Shown: positions 46,477 to 55,723, counted from the stretch's first letter. The stretch is DNA of 64,000 nt from CAZDQL01 sp964507325 (GCA_964507325.1 CAZDQL010000011.1:1-64000), one strand, 5' to 3'. Numbers and translations are program-made. The notes: generated by a model not told the origin, from the letters alone.

Positions 46477-47418
46477 ATGAACCTCCATCGACGCGAATTC
46501 CTGGGAGGAGCGGCCGCCCTCCTGACCGGACTCGAGGTGCGCGGCGCCGGCGCCGCGCCGCGCGCGGAGCGCCGGGGCAACCCCATCGCCGTCTCGACCT
46601 ACTCCTACTGGCGTTACCGCGAGGACTCGCGCCTCGACGTCGGGACCTGCATCGACCTGGCGGCGGAGACGGGGTTCGACGCGGTGGAGCTGCTCGAGAT
46701 CCAGATCCCCGAGGAGCAGCGGGACGACGGCGCCATCCTGCAGGGGCTCAAGCGCCGCGCCTTCCTGGCGGGCATGAGCCTGTGCGGCATGAGCACGCAC
46801 CAGGACTTCGTCGATCCCGACCCGCAGGTGCGCCAGCGCAACGTCGCGCGCACGGTCGCCAGCATCGAGCGCGCCTACCGGCTCGGGATCCCCACCATCC
46901 GCGTCAACACGGGGCGCTGGGGGACGACCAAGAGCTTCGACGCGCTGATGGCGAATCGCGGCATCGAGGCTCCGCTGACCGGCTACACCGACGAGGACGC
47001 CTTCCCCTGGGTGATCGCCTCCCTGGAGGAATGCCTCTCCGTGGCGGAACGTTGCGGCGTCGTCTTGGGACTCGAGAACCACTGGGGGCTCGGTCTGACG
47101 CCCGAGGGCGTGCTGCGCATCGTCGACGCGATCGACTCCCCTTGGCTCGGGGTGACGATGGACACGGGCAACTTCCTCGAGGATCCCTACGAGCGGCTCG
47201 AGCTCCTGGCGCCGCAGACGGTCTTCGTGCAGGCCAAGACGTACTACGGCGGCGGCACGTGGTACACGCTCGAGCTCGACTACGAGCGCATCGCGGCCAT
47301 CCTGCGGCGCCACGACTACCGCGGCTACGTCTCCCTCGAGTTCGAAGGCCAGGAGGATCCGCGCACCGCCATCCCCAAGAGCCTGGCGCTCCTGCGCGAG
47401 GTGTTGCGCGGAAAGTGA
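46477..47418 (+). CDS. Sugar phosphate isomerase/epimerase-like TIM-barrel protein with Tat signal
   Basis: A 313-residue protein with a twin-arginine signal at its very start (MNLHRREFLGGAAALLTG), so it is probably exported folded. The mature part fits the xylose-isomerase-like TIM barrel: ETGFDAVELLEIQIP, VLGLENHWG, GVTMDTGNFLED and YVSLEFEGQED supply likely metal ligands (Glu, Asp, His, Glu). Such proteins are abundant in Planctomycetota and mostly of unknown substrate. ATG at 46477 was chosen because the signal begins there. It is divergent from the sigma fusion gene across 112 bp. Confidence 0.88.
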   Translation: MNLHRREFLGGAAALLTGLEVRGAGAAPRAERRGNPIAVSTYSYWRYREDSRLDVGTCIDLAAETGFDAVELLEIQIPEEQRDDGAILQGLKRRAFLAGMSLCGMSTHQDFVDPDPQVRQRNVARTVASIERAYRLGIPTIRVNTGRWGTTKSFDALMANRGIEAPLTGYTDEDAFPWVIASLEECLSVAERCGVVLGLENHWGLGLTPEGVLRIVDAIDSPWLGVTMDTGNFLEDPYERLELLAPQTVFVQAKTYYGGGTWYTLELDYERIAAILRRHDYRGYVSLEFEGQEDPRTAIPKSLALLREVLRGK

Positions 47419-47440
47419 GCGGCGGCGGGGTCGCCCCGAC

Positions 47441-48268
47441 TCAGAGCTTCGCCCCGCAGGCCTTGCAGTACACGGCGCCCACGTCGTGCCCCTCCACGCT
47501 ACAGCGCGGGCACGCCTGTCCCGACACGCTCGGCGCGGCGGAGACCAGCTCGGCGGTCACGATGCCGGTGGGCACCGCGAGGATCCCGTAGCCGAGCACC
47601 ATGATCACCGCGGACACCGCCTGCCCCAGGTCGGTCTGGGGCGAGATGTCCCCGTAGCCGACGGTGGTCAAGGTGACGATCGCCCAGTAGATGCCGCGCG
47701 GAATGCTCGTGAAGCCGTGCTGCGGCCCCTCGATCACGTACATCAGCGAGCCGAAGACCACCACGATGGTGAAGAGCGCAAAGAGGAAGACCGAGATCTT
47801 GCGCCGGCTCGATCGCAGCGCACGCATCAGGGCCTCCGCCTCGCTGACGTAGGCGGCGAGCTTCAGGACGCGGAAGACGCGCAGAATGCGAATCGTGCGC
47901 ACCACCAGGAACACCTGGGCGCCGGGGATCACGACGCTGACCCAGGTGGGCAGGCAGGCGGCGAGATCGACGATGCCGAAGAAGCTCCGCGCGTACTGGC
48001 CCGGTCGACTGACGCAGGCGAGGCGCAGGAGGTACTCCAGTGTGAACAGGACCGTGAAGACCCACTCCGCCACCCGCAGCTCGTACCCCCAGCGCGCCTC
48101 GACGCTCTGCACGCTCTCGAGCATCACCGCCGCCAGGCTGAGCAGGATGGCCCAGATCAGGGCGACGTCGAAGGCCTTCCCCGCGGGCGTGTCCGCCTCG
48201 TAGATGATCTCGTGCCCCCGGGCCCTCCAGCCGGTGAGCTCGACCTCCCTGCCCTTGGCCACGGACAC
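47441..48268 (-). CDS. Voltage-gated-type potassium channel with C-terminal zinc ribbon
   Basis: A 275-residue six-helix channel. The S4-like helix has spaced arginines (RTIRILRVFRVLKLA) and the selectivity filter is TVGYGD, so potassium is likely. The last 23 residues form a zinc ribbon with two CxxC pairs (CPRC and CKAC). The start is uncertain: GTG at 48268 or 48262 fits the conserved N-terminus and neither has a clear ribosome site; the open frame extends much further upstream but without protein-like character. It is convergent with the TIM-barrel gene and divergent from the histidine kinase. Confidence 0.87.
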   Translation of the reverse strand: MSVAKGREVELTGWRARGHEIIYEADTPAGKAFDVALIWAILLSLAAVMLESVQSVEARWGYELRVAEWVFTVLFTLEYLLRLACVSRPGQYARSFFGIVDLAACLPTWVSVVIPGAQVFLVVRTIRILRVFRVLKLAAYVSEAEALMRALRSSRRKISVFLFALFTIVVVFGSLMYVIEGPQHGFTSIPRGIYWAIVTLTTVGYGDISPQTDLGQAVSAVIMVLGYGILAVPTGIVTAELVSAAPSVSGQACPRCSVEGHDVGAVYCKACGAKL

Positions 48269-48343
48269 CAGGGTACGGATCGGCCTCGCCGATCCAAACA
48301 CCTCCAGCCGACGGTCTCGAGGGAACCGGGCTAGGCTGGTGAG

Positions 48344-50326
48344 GTGAGCGGACCGAGCCCCACCAAGCCCGCCGACCGGCGCCTCGAGCGCGCCGCCCTG
48401 GCCACCGGCATCGTCGCCGCGGCGATCCTGGTCGCCGCGGGACTGCGCCTCTGGGGCGCGGCGCGGGACGCGGGGCGGGCGGCGCTGGAGCGCACCCTGG
48501 GCGAGCTGGGCACCACTGTGGAGCTGGCCTGGGGGCGGCTGGTCGACCGGCCGGAGCAGGTGTTGGGGCTCGGGGCGCGCACCCACCGCTGGCGGGAGGC
48601 GGAGAGGGCGGAGCTGCGCCGCCCCCCCGGAGCGGACCCCCAGCCCCTCGCCCGGGCTTCGCGCGACGACGCCGCCCACGTCCTCTTCCGCGAGGCGGAG
48701 CTGGAGGCGTGGGCGCGCAGCGACCCGGCGAGCGCTCTCGGGACGGCGCAGGCCGCCCTCGACGCCGGCGCCGAGGGGAGCCTGCGGGCGGCGACGCGCC
48801 ACCTGGCCATGCGCTGCGCGCTCGAGACGGGGGACCGGGAGCAGGCGCGCGACCAGTGGGAGGCGCTGAGCGCAGAGGCCACCGGCGCCGAGACGCGCGA
48901 GGGGCTCTCGATCCTCCTGATGGCGGGCCTGCGCTGGGGCGCCGGGCTCGAGGGGGACGAGCTGCGCGAGTTGCGGGCGTTCCTCGAGGGTCGCTGGGGC
49001 GAGGGAGGCCTGGCGCTTCCCCAGGAGGTCCCGCGCATCGGCAGGGACCCGACCGACCGGCCGGTCTTGGTGCTCCCGACCGAGTTGGAGGTCCTGATCG
49101 AGGAGCTGCAGGCGCTGCTCCCCGACGAATCGATGCCCGCGGTGGAGGAGGACGCGCGCCGTCGCCGGTTGCGCGCGTTGGACGGTCTCCTGGGCGGACT
49201 CCCCGCCACGCCCGCCCACGAGCCGATGGGGTTCCGGCGGGTGGACGACGAAAACTCCTTCGCCTGGCACGCGGCCACGGCTGACGAGTGTCGCGGCGCC
49301 CTGATCGCCGCCCAGGACCTGACGACGCTCCTCGCCGAAGCCGTGCGCGGCGAGCTCGCCGACCGCGGGGGGTTCGAGCCGGACTTCCTCGGCGATGAAG
49401 AGGCCCTGGGCGAAGCGGTGCGCCCCTGGTCGAGCCTGCACCCGAGCGGCATCGGCTTCTGCCTGCGCCACCCCGACCCCGCGGCGTTCGTGCGCGAGAA
49501 GGGGCGCACCCTGGAGCTCCTGCACTACGCGCTGCTGGCGCTGGCGGCCTTCGCCCTCTTCGCCGGGTTCGTCTCCTTCCAAGCCCTCGGCCGCCAACGC
49601 CGGCTGCAGGCCCTCAAGGCGGACTTCGTCGCCGGCGTCAGCCACGAGCTGCGCACCCCGATCACCGCCATCCTGCTCGCCACCGAGAGCCTGGCCGCCG
49701 GCCGCGATCGCACGCCCGAGCGCCGCCAGCGCTACGTGGGGATCCTGCAGCGGGAGGCGCGGCGCCTGAAGAGACTGGTGGAGGACGTGCTCGACTTCTC
49801 GCGTCTGGAGCGCGGCCCCGCCCTGCGGCGAGAGGAGATGGAGCTCGGGGGCTTCGCCCACGAGCTCCTCGAGGAGAGCCGCGCGACGGTCGAGGCCGCC
49901 AGCCGGCAGTTCGAGGGTCACGCCCCCGATCTCCAGGGAAGCGCCACCCTCGACGGGGAAGCCCTGCGCCGCGCGATCGGCAACCTGGTGGACAACGCGC
50001 TGATCCACGGCGGCGGGGACCTGGTGCGCCTCGAGATCGAGCTGGAGGGGGAGGGGAGTGGGCGCGCCCTCGTCCTGCGCGTGATCGACCGGGGGCGGGG
50101 GATCCCACCGGAGGCGCGCGCGCGCGTCTTCGACGCGTTCCGTCAGCTCGGGGCCCGCTCCGTCGAGGGGAAGGCCCGCGGCGCGGGCCTCGGACTCGCC
50201 ATCGTGCGCCAGATCGTCCAGGCCCACGGCGGCACCGTAGGCGTCGGCGACGGTGCGGACGGACGGGGCACGTGCTTCGAAGTGCGTTTGCCCACCGAGA
50301 TTCGCCGTGGAGAACCCCGGGCATGA
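48344..50326 (+). CDS. Membrane sensor histidine kinase
   Basis: A 660-residue kinase. Two membrane helices (about 18-37 and 393-413) frame a sensor region of about 350 mostly helical residues with no known fold. The dimerisation/phosphorylation box is VSHELRTPIT with His434. The ATPase part has GNLVDNALIH (N box), VIDRGRGIP (G1), FDAFRQLG and GLGLAIVRQIV (G2). The GTG start at 48344 follows the divergent channel gene by 75 bp. Its partner is the OmpR-type regulator at 51235, but a methyltransferase gene lies between them. The last 22 codons appear to have been replaced by that insertion. Confidence 0.93.
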   Translation: MSGPSPTKPADRRLERAALATGIVAAAILVAAGLRLWGAARDAGRAALERTLGELGTTVELAWGRLVDRPEQVLGLGARTHRWREAERAELRRPPGADPQPLARASRDDAAHVLFREAELEAWARSDPASALGTAQAALDAGAEGSLRAATRHLAMRCALETGDREQARDQWEALSAEATGAETREGLSILLMAGLRWGAGLEGDELRELRAFLEGRWGEGGLALPQEVPRIGRDPTDRPVLVLPTELEVLIEELQALLPDESMPAVEEDARRRRLRALDGLLGGLPATPAHEPMGFRRVDDENSFAWHAATADECRGALIAAQDLTTLLAEAVRGELADRGGFEPDFLGDEEALGEAVRPWSSLHPSGIGFCLRHPDPAAFVREKGRTLELLHYALLALAAFALFAGFVSFQALGRQRRLQALKADFVAGVSHELRTPITAILLATESLAAGRDRTPERRQRYVGILQREARRLKRLVEDVLDFSRLERGPALRREEMELGGFAHELLEESRATVEAASRQFEGHAPDLQGSATLDGEALRRAIGNLVDNALIHGGGDLVRLEIELEGEGSGRALVLRVIDRGRGIPPEARARVFDAFRQLGARSVEGKARGAGLGLAIVRQIVQAHGGTVGVGDGADGRGTCFEVRLPTEIRRGEPRA

Positions 50327-51177
50327 ACACATCCGACCTCTTCGAGGAGCTCGAACGTGTCGTCGCACGACCCGAGCCCTTCTCGATCTACACGGCGGAT
50401 CTGCTGTGGACCGATCCGCACACCTCCGAGAGGATGCTGCGGTTTCACCTGGATCCAGAGGTCGACGTGTCCTCGCGGCGTCTCAGTGTCGTCGAGGCGT
50501 CGGTCGAGTGGATGACTGAGCGATTCCGGCTCAGGGACGGAAAGCGGGTCATCGACTTCGGCTGTGGTCCTGGGCTCTACGCATCCAGATTCGCTGCGCG
50601 CGGCGCGGATGTCACCGGCGTGGATTTCTCGCCGAGATCGATCCGGTACGCCCGGGAGCAGGCCGACGAGGCTGGGCTGAAGGTCTCGTTCCAGCAGGCC
50701 AACTACCTCGAGTTCGATCCTCCCGGGGGATTCGATCTGATCTGCATGATCATGTGCGACTTCTGCGCGTTGAGCCCAGATCAACGGTCGGCGATGCTCA
50801 GCCGATTCTCGCGCCTGCTCGCATCCGAAGGCCGGATCGTACTCGACGTCTACTCACTGGAGGCTCTGCGCCAGAAGCGAGAGACCGTAGCGTTCGAGGA
50901 GAACCTGCTCGACGGATTCTGGCTACCAGCGCCGTACTTCGGTTTCATGGCCAGCTTCAAGTACGAGGCTGAGTGCGCAAGCCTCGACAAGTACACGATC
51001 GTGGGGGAGCAAACGAGGCGCGAGGTATTCAACTGGCTTCAGTACTTCTCACCGGAGAGCCTGGAGCGGGAGCTGTCGCAGCATGGACTGGCCCTGGAGC
51101 AGGTGCTGGGGGACCTCGCGGGCCATCCCCACGATCCCCGAGGTTCCGAGTTTGCAGTCGTGGTCAAGAGAGCATGA
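50323..51177 (+). CDS. Class I SAM-dependent methyltransferase, inserted between kinase and regulator
   Basis: A 284-residue methyltransferase. The SAM motif I is VIDFGCGPGLYASRFAA; motif II-like VTGVDFSPRSIRYA and a DVYSLEAL region follow. Substrate unknown. The ATG overlaps the kinase stop (ATGA). Codon use is clearly less GC-biased than its neighbours, with many A- or T-ending codons (for example in the stretch from 50770 to 51060), a sign of recent transfer. Downstream lies a diverged copy of the kinase 3' end, which is strong evidence of insertion into a two-gene operon. Confidence 0.88.
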   Translation: MNTSDLFEELERVVARPEPFSIYTADLLWTDPHTSERMLRFHLDPEVDVSSRRLSVVEASVEWMTERFRLRDGKRVIDFGCGPGLYASRFAARGADVTGVDFSPRSIRYAREQADEAGLKVSFQQANYLEFDPPGGFDLICMIMCDFCALSPDQRSAMLSRFSRLLASEGRIVLDVYSLEALRQKRETVAFEENLLDGFWLPAPYFGFMASFKYEAECASLDKYTIVGEQTRREVFNWLQYFSPESLERELSQHGLALEQVLGDLAGHPHDPRGSEFAVVVKRA

Positions 51178-51178
51178 T

Positions 51179-51229
51179 GGGCGGGGCCGGTGCTCCGAGG
51201 TGCGTTGGCCCGTCGAACCCGGACCCTGA
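51179..51229 (+). pseudogene. Stranded original 3' end of the histidine kinase gene
   Basis: The 38 bases from 51179 match 30 of 38 bases of the kinase end at 50261-50298, in the same codon register. The frame reads GRGRCSEVRWPVEPGP and stops at 51227-51229, against GRGTCFEVRLPTE in the kinase; 9 of the first 13 residues agree. The stop lies 5 bp before the response regulator start, as expected if this was the old kinase-regulator junction. Confidence 0.7.
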
Positions 51230-51234
51230 TCGAG

Positions 51235-51954
51235 ATGGCTGACCCGAACGCCACCGCCGCCCGCGTGCTCCTGATCGAGGACGAGGAGTCGATCCGACTG
51301 CCCCTGGTCGACCTGCTCGAAGACGAGGGCTTCCAGGTCCTCGCCGCCGAGGATGGAGAGCGCGGCCTCGAGCTCGCCCCGCGCGAGGACCCCGACCTGA
51401 TCCTGCTCGACCTGATGCTGCCGCGCCTCGACGGCTTCGGCGTGCTGCGCGCCCTGCGGCGCGATCGGCTGGAGGCCCCGGTGATCGTGCTCACGGCGCG
51501 CGGCGAGGAGTGGGACCGCATCCAGGGCTTCGAGCACGGGGCGGACGACTACGTGGTCAAGCCCTTCAACGAGCGCGAGCTGCTATTGCGCGTGCGCGCC
51601 CTGCTCAGGCGCAGCGCGGGGCGCGCCCCGGGCGTCAGCGACCTCCCCGAGCGCGCGCGCTTCGGCGCGGCGACGGTCGACTTCGCCGGCTACAACCTGG
51701 AGCGGGACGGGGAGCGCCTGCCCCTCGTGCGCCTCGAGCTGGAGCTCCTGCGCTACTTCCTGGCCCACGAGGGGGAGGTGCTCAGCCGCGAGCGGCTCCT
51801 CGACGAGGTGTGGGGCGCGGAGGCCTACCCGACGACGCGCACGGTGGACACCCACGTCCTGAAGCTGCGCAAGAAGGTCGAGCCCGACCCGGAGCGTCCG
51901 CGCTACCTGCTGACGGTGCGCGGGGTGGGGTACAAGTACCAGGCGCAGGGTTGA
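51235..51954 (+). CDS. OmpR/PhoB-family response regulator
   Basis: A 239-residue regulator. The receiver domain has the acidic pair E15-D16 (LLIEDEES), the phosphate-accepting Asp59 (LLDLMLPRLDG), the Thr switch (VLTARG) and Lys in VVKPF. The C-terminal winged helix is of OmpR type (LLRYFLAHEGEVLSRERLLDEVWG, TVDTHVLKLRKKV, VRGVGYKY). ATG at 51235 matches the conserved N-terminus. It is the partner of the kinase at 48344. A direct repeat 37 bp after its stop may be one of its own binding sites. Confidence 0.95.
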   Translation: MADPNATAARVLLIEDEESIRLPLVDLLEDEGFQVLAAEDGERGLELAPREDPDLILLDLMLPRLDGFGVLRALRRDRLEAPVIVLTARGEEWDRIQGFEHGADDYVVKPFNERELLLRVRALLRRSAGRAPGVSDLPERARFGAATVDFAGYNLERDGERLPLVRLELELLRYFLAHEGEVLSRERLLDEVWGAEAYPTTRTVDTHVLKLRKKVEPDPERPRYLLTVRGVGYKYQAQG

Positions 51955-51990
51955 TGCCGGCGTAACTCGCGCGGTGACAGGCCCTTGGGG

Positions 51991-52009
51991 CAGTTGACAC
52001 GCAGTTGAC
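51991..52009 (+). promoter_or_regulatory. Tandem 8-bp direct repeat, possible OmpR/PhoB-type box
   Basis: CAGTTGAC occurs at 51991-51998 and 52002-52009, an 11-bp period. PhoB-family regulators bind direct repeats with this spacing. It lies between the regulator gene and the HEAT-repeat gene and about 107 bp before the latter's start, so it could control that gene. The first copy also contains TTGACA, but no -10 box follows at 17 bp. Confidence 0.42.
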
Positions 52010-52116
52010 CCAGCGGGGATCCAGGGATGACGGAGGGCGCCCGCCGAGGGTCGAAGATCCGTCCCGGCGGGGAGGGGCCTTCCCGCGCTCACCCGAGGAA
52101 CGACCCGAGGACGACC

Positions 52117-55100
52117 ATGATCCAGACCCTACTGACGCTCGCTCTGCTCGCGCTTCCCCAGGCTCAGACCGACGGGACGGCGGAGGAGACGGTGCTCGCA
52201 GCGCCCGCGCAACCCGATGCAGTCTGCTGGAACGGGGATCCCAAGGGAGTGCCCGGCTACCTCAGGAAGCTCTTCGCCCTCGAGGACGCCGAGATCGCGC
52301 GCGAGGCGGCCCGGCTGAAGGTCGACGTGCAGGCGGACGGCAACCCCGGACTCGTGCTGAGCCAGGTGACCCACCTGCGGCTCAGGGCTTCGCACTGGGC
52401 TGGCGACCCGGCGGCCCAGATCGAGCTCCTGGTCGATCTGGCGAAGATGCGCGGGGATCTGCTGACGATGCTGGGGCGGCCGAACGAGGCGCAGGCCGCG
52501 CTCGCCCAGTTGCTGCCCACCAAGGAGGAAGCGTCGAAGGTGCTTCCCGCGCGCAGCCTGGTGCCTCCGGGGAAGGACCTCGAGGAGCGCCTCGAGCGGA
52601 TCGGGAAACCGAAAGCGGTGCCGGATGTGGCTGCCGGTCCCTACACCGAAGACCACTCGAAGTTCCAGAGGGATCTCCAGCTCCGTGGTGGGGACCCGCT
52701 GCCCGCCTCCGCCATCGCCGGACTGGACCCGCAGGACCTCGAGTTCGTGCGCCAGCGCTTCGGGTTGCCGAGCGGCCACCTCTTCGAGCGCGTCACGACC
52801 CTGCTGCTGGAGGGCAACCTCAAAGGCCTGCGCGACCTGGGTCGCCGCGCTTCCCCGAGCCTGGCGTTGCTCGTCCTGCACAGCATGGCGCACGCCGACG
52901 GGGGGAAGCTGGGCGAGGCGTTGGAGACCTTCTGGAACTACGACGAGGACGGGTGCATCGATCTCCTCTATCACACCCGGGAGCGCGAGGAAGGTGCGTG
53001 GCCGCGCCGGGTCGCCGGGCTGTTGAACGACCGCTTGACGACCAGCAACCGCCACTGGATCTACACCCCGACCGCCGACCGCTCGACGACCGCGGTCCGG
53101 CCGGAGCTGTTGGATGTCCTCACCGCACTTCTCGAGCGGCCTTCCAGCCGCGAGCTGCTCCTTCCCGGGAAGGGTGGGAGCGCTGCGGCCCTCACGGCCG
53201 TCTTCGAAATGGACGGGCTGACCCCGCCCCTGCAGCGCGCGTTGGGCGACTATCTGCAGAAGGCCTCCGATGAAGACGCCCTGGTCCTGCTCGGCGGTTC
53301 CTCCGTACGCCGCCTGCTCTCCGGTCGTCCCGTCTTCGGCGCGGGGTTGCGGAATCCTTCTCCGCGAGTGCGCCTGCTCTGTGCTCAACGGCTCGCTTGT
53401 CTGCCGGATGCCCGAGCACTGCTCGAGGTCGCGGCCGACGACGACCCAGAAGTGCGTCGTATCGTGGCGAGCTATCCGCAGGAGCGTGATATCGAGGTGC
53501 CCGCACACGACTTCACCCGAGTGGTTCCCGGCTGGGGCTATGGGTCCATCACGCCCGATTGGATGGCCGAGATGGAGCCGGCGCTCGAACGCCTTCTCGC
53601 CGATGACGATGAGCGCGTGCGCCTCGCAGCGGCGGCCTCGATCGCCGAGCGGGAAGAGGCTGGCGTCGAGCTGGCAGTGCGAGCCGCGAGCTCTCCGCCG
53701 ATCGACGTGCGTCGGCAGTTCTTGCTCGGGACGAGTCCCAGGGACGAGCGCCTCGAGACGCTGGCCCGGCTGGGCGTCGAGGACCCCTCGACGGAGATCC
53801 GCCGGCTCTGGGCATCCTTCGGGAACACGTGGCCCAGGAGGGGGAGCGTGGATGAGGCCCTGCAGCTGGAGGTGCTGACGAAGCTCGCGCAAGACACCGA
53901 CACAGCCGTCCTGGCCAGGGTGGAGGACATCTGCCTCGAGGATGAGCTGCCCGTCGAGACCCTCTGCGCCGTGCTCACCGCGTGCGCGCACAACGAAGCC
54001 TCCCGGTTCCATGCGGGAGACCGTGAGGATCTGTTGGATTTCGTGGTGCACGGGAGGAACTGGAGGAGCGTTTCTGAGGTTTTGTGTCTCCTCGAGATCG
54101 GGCTTGCGACCGACTTCGAGCCGGCCCTGCGGGAAGCCCTGGAGGGACTGCGCAGCCACGGGAATCGAAGCAGCGGGGACTGGCGCGGGAGCGCCGGTCT
54201 CCTGCAGCGCCTCGCCGACGAGCGGCTAGTCGCGCTCTTCGTCTGGGCGGCGGGGAGCGATGTGCAAAACTGGGGGCTCGTGGAACGCGCCTTCGGGACG
54301 ATGGACCCCGAGCGCGCCGCAGCCCTGCGGCGATCCGTCTTCATGAATCGAGGCCTTCCCTTCGTAGCGCGCGTGAAGGCGCTGAGCGGGATCGATGGCG
54401 CGACCTTCGACCAGGAGGCCTCGCTCGAGCTGCGGACCTTCCTGCGCGATGAGGGGTGGAAGGACTGGCTGGACGACGACGACGAGAGACGCCTCCTGGC
54501 CTTCGGCGCGACCCTCAACGAGCGGAACTTCATCATCTCCGACCTGCTCTCGAAGCGGGTCCTTCCCAACCAGGCGGCCCACTACCTGACCTGGTGGTTC
54601 GATCCCGAAGGCCGAGCGGCCAAGTCCACGGCCCTCACCATCCTCGAGTACTGGTCGGAGCGGGGGTGCGCGCCGAGCCGGGCGGAGTCCATCATGGCCT
54701 TCCTCGCACAAGAGACCCCCGACAGCCGGATGAGGAAGGTCTTGGTGTCCATCCTGAACACCGAGGACGCCAGGGTCGTGCTGCCCGTCATGATGCAGCA
54801 GGGCGATCGAGCCTACGTCCCCGCGATCGGGGCGATGCTCCGCTCTCCGCGCCTGCTCGTCTCCGGGAACAAGTCCCTCATTCAGAGGGATGGGATCGAG
54901 ACCCTGATGGCTTTCGGGGGGGAGGGGGTCGCCGACGAGCTCTGGCTGCTCCTGCCTGTGGTCCACGCCCAACAGCGTCAGTACCTCCTGGACAGCATCG
55001 ACACCCTACGCCTCCTGGAGGATGAACGGGTCCAGGGCGAAGGCCAGCGCACGCGCCTCCCCAAGCGCGAGGAGGCGATCAAGGCCCTGCTGGGGATGCT

Positions 55101-55272
55101 GGAGAGCGAGAGCACCGAGGTGCGCGCCGAAGCGATCCTCGGGCTGAGCGCCTTCGGGGAACCGGAGGTCATCCCGCTCCTGATCCCCTTGCTGGAGGAC
55201 CCCGAGCCGGAGGTCGTGGGGGCGGTGCGGACCGCGCTCAGGCGCTTGGGCGAGGGGCCGGGAGGGCAGTAG
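52117..55272 (+). CDS. Exported HEAT-repeat protein
   Basis: A 1051-residue protein with a signal peptide (MIQTLLTLALLALPQAQ) and a long all-helical body of HEAT/Armadillo-like repeats. Clear units include LQRALGDYLQKASDEDALVL, VRLAAAASIAEREEA, and, at the end, VRAEAILGLSAFGEPEVIPLLI and PEVVGAVRTALRRLGEG. These form superhelical binding scaffolds; no catalytic motif is seen. ATG at 52117 was chosen as the signal start; an in-frame start at 52027 would add 30 polar residues. Possibly controlled by the upstream two-component system. Confidence 0.8.
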   Translation: MIQTLLTLALLALPQAQTDGTAEETVLAAPAQPDAVCWNGDPKGVPGYLRKLFALEDAEIAREAARLKVDVQADGNPGLVLSQVTHLRLRASHWAGDPAAQIELLVDLAKMRGDLLTMLGRPNEAQAALAQLLPTKEEASKVLPARSLVPPGKDLEERLERIGKPKAVPDVAAGPYTEDHSKFQRDLQLRGGDPLPASAIAGLDPQDLEFVRQRFGLPSGHLFERVTTLLLEGNLKGLRDLGRRASPSLALLVLHSMAHADGGKLGEALETFWNYDEDGCIDLLYHTREREEGAWPRRVAGLLNDRLTTSNRHWIYTPTADRSTTAVRPELLDVLTALLERPSSRELLLPGKGGSAAALTAVFEMDGLTPPLQRALGDYLQKASDEDALVLLGGSSVRRLLSGRPVFGAGLRNPSPRVRLLCAQRLACLPDARALLEVAADDDPEVRRIVASYPQERDIEVPAHDFTRVVPGWGYGSITPDWMAEMEPALERLLADDDERVRLAAAASIAEREEAGVELAVRAASSPPIDVRRQFLLGTSPRDERLETLARLGVEDPSTEIRRLWASFGNTWPRRGSVDEALQLEVLTKLAQDTDTAVLARVEDICLEDELPVETLCAVLTACAHNEASRFHAGDREDLLDFVVHGRNWRSVSEVLCLLEIGLATDFEPALREALEGLRSHGNRSSGDWRGSAGLLQRLADERLVALFVWAAGSDVQNWGLVERAFGTMDPERAAALRRSVFMNRGLPFVARVKALSGIDGATFDQEASLELRTFLRDEGWKDWLDDDDERRLLAFGATLNERNFIISDLLSKRVLPNQAAHYLTWWFDPEGRAAKSTALTILEYWSERGCAPSRAESIMAFLAQETPDSRMRKVLVSILNTEDARVVLPVMMQQGDRAYVPAIGAMLRSPRLLVSGNKSLIQRDGIETLMAFGGEGVADELWLLLPVVHAQQRQYLLDSIDTLRLLEDERVQGEGQRTRLPKREEAIKALLGMLESESTEVRAEAILGLSAFGEPEVIPLLIPLLEDPEPEVVGAVRTALRRLGEGPGGQ

Positions 55273-55278
55273 ACCTGG

Positions 55279-55683
55279 CTAGGCCACCGGAAAGCTGGAG
55301 TGGACGGAGGCGTAGACGCCTGCGCTCGCCTCCCACGCCTCCCGATTGAGCTCACCCAGGGTCTGGCCCGCGCGGGGGACGTCGATGTCGTCCTCCGCGC
55401 GGCCGAGCTGATCGAGGACGCGGACCGCCTCGACGATCTTGCGCCCCAGCTCGTCGAGGCCGGCCCAGGCGTAGGCGGCGGGCACCTCCTCCAGCCGCTC
55501 CAGCGCCGGCCCCGCGAGCACGAAGGACTCGATCCCCCCGTTGTCGATCATCCCCTGGGCCGTGTAGAGCACGATCGCGTGGCGCGCCTCCGCGGGGGTC
55601 TCCTCGCGGATCCGCCCGTCGACCACGTGGGCGTCGAAGACGTCGTCGATGGTGGGCATGTCCAGGTGCCTCGGGGGGCGCAT
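55279..55683 (-). CDS. Small protein, possibly DUF4375/DMP19-like
   Basis: A 134-residue cytoplasmic protein. The segment VLYTAQGMIDNGGIESFVL resembles the core of the DMP19/DUF4375 family, in which a short helical protein carries an NGG-type motif; the fit is partial. The ATG at 55683 has a GGGAG ribosome site; an in-frame ATG lies 8 codons later. It is downstream of the enoyl-CoA hydratase gene in the same direction and convergent with the HEAT-repeat gene. Function unknown. Confidence 0.65.
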   Translation of the reverse strand: MRPPRHLDMPTIDDVFDAHVVDGRIREETPAEARHAIVLYTAQGMIDNGGIESFVLAGPALERLEEVPAAYAWAGLDELGRKIVEAVRVLDQLGRAEDDIDVPRAGQTLGELNREAWEASAGVYASVHSSFPVA

Positions 55684-55723
55684 TACCGCTCTCCCGGGGC
55701 CCTCGATACCGTTTTCCCCCGCT

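Noticed and set aside
43113..47591. A 1492-codon open frame on the plus strand, antisense to the sigma fusion gene
   Set aside because: It is Arg/Gly/Pro/Ala-rich with no domain pattern and is a by-product of high GC codon use on the other strand. It even runs through the divergent promoter and into the TIM-barrel gene.
51994..51999. TTGACA as a -35 box for the HEAT-repeat gene
   Set aside because: No -10-like hexamer follows at 16-18 bp; the tandem repeat reading explains the sequence better.
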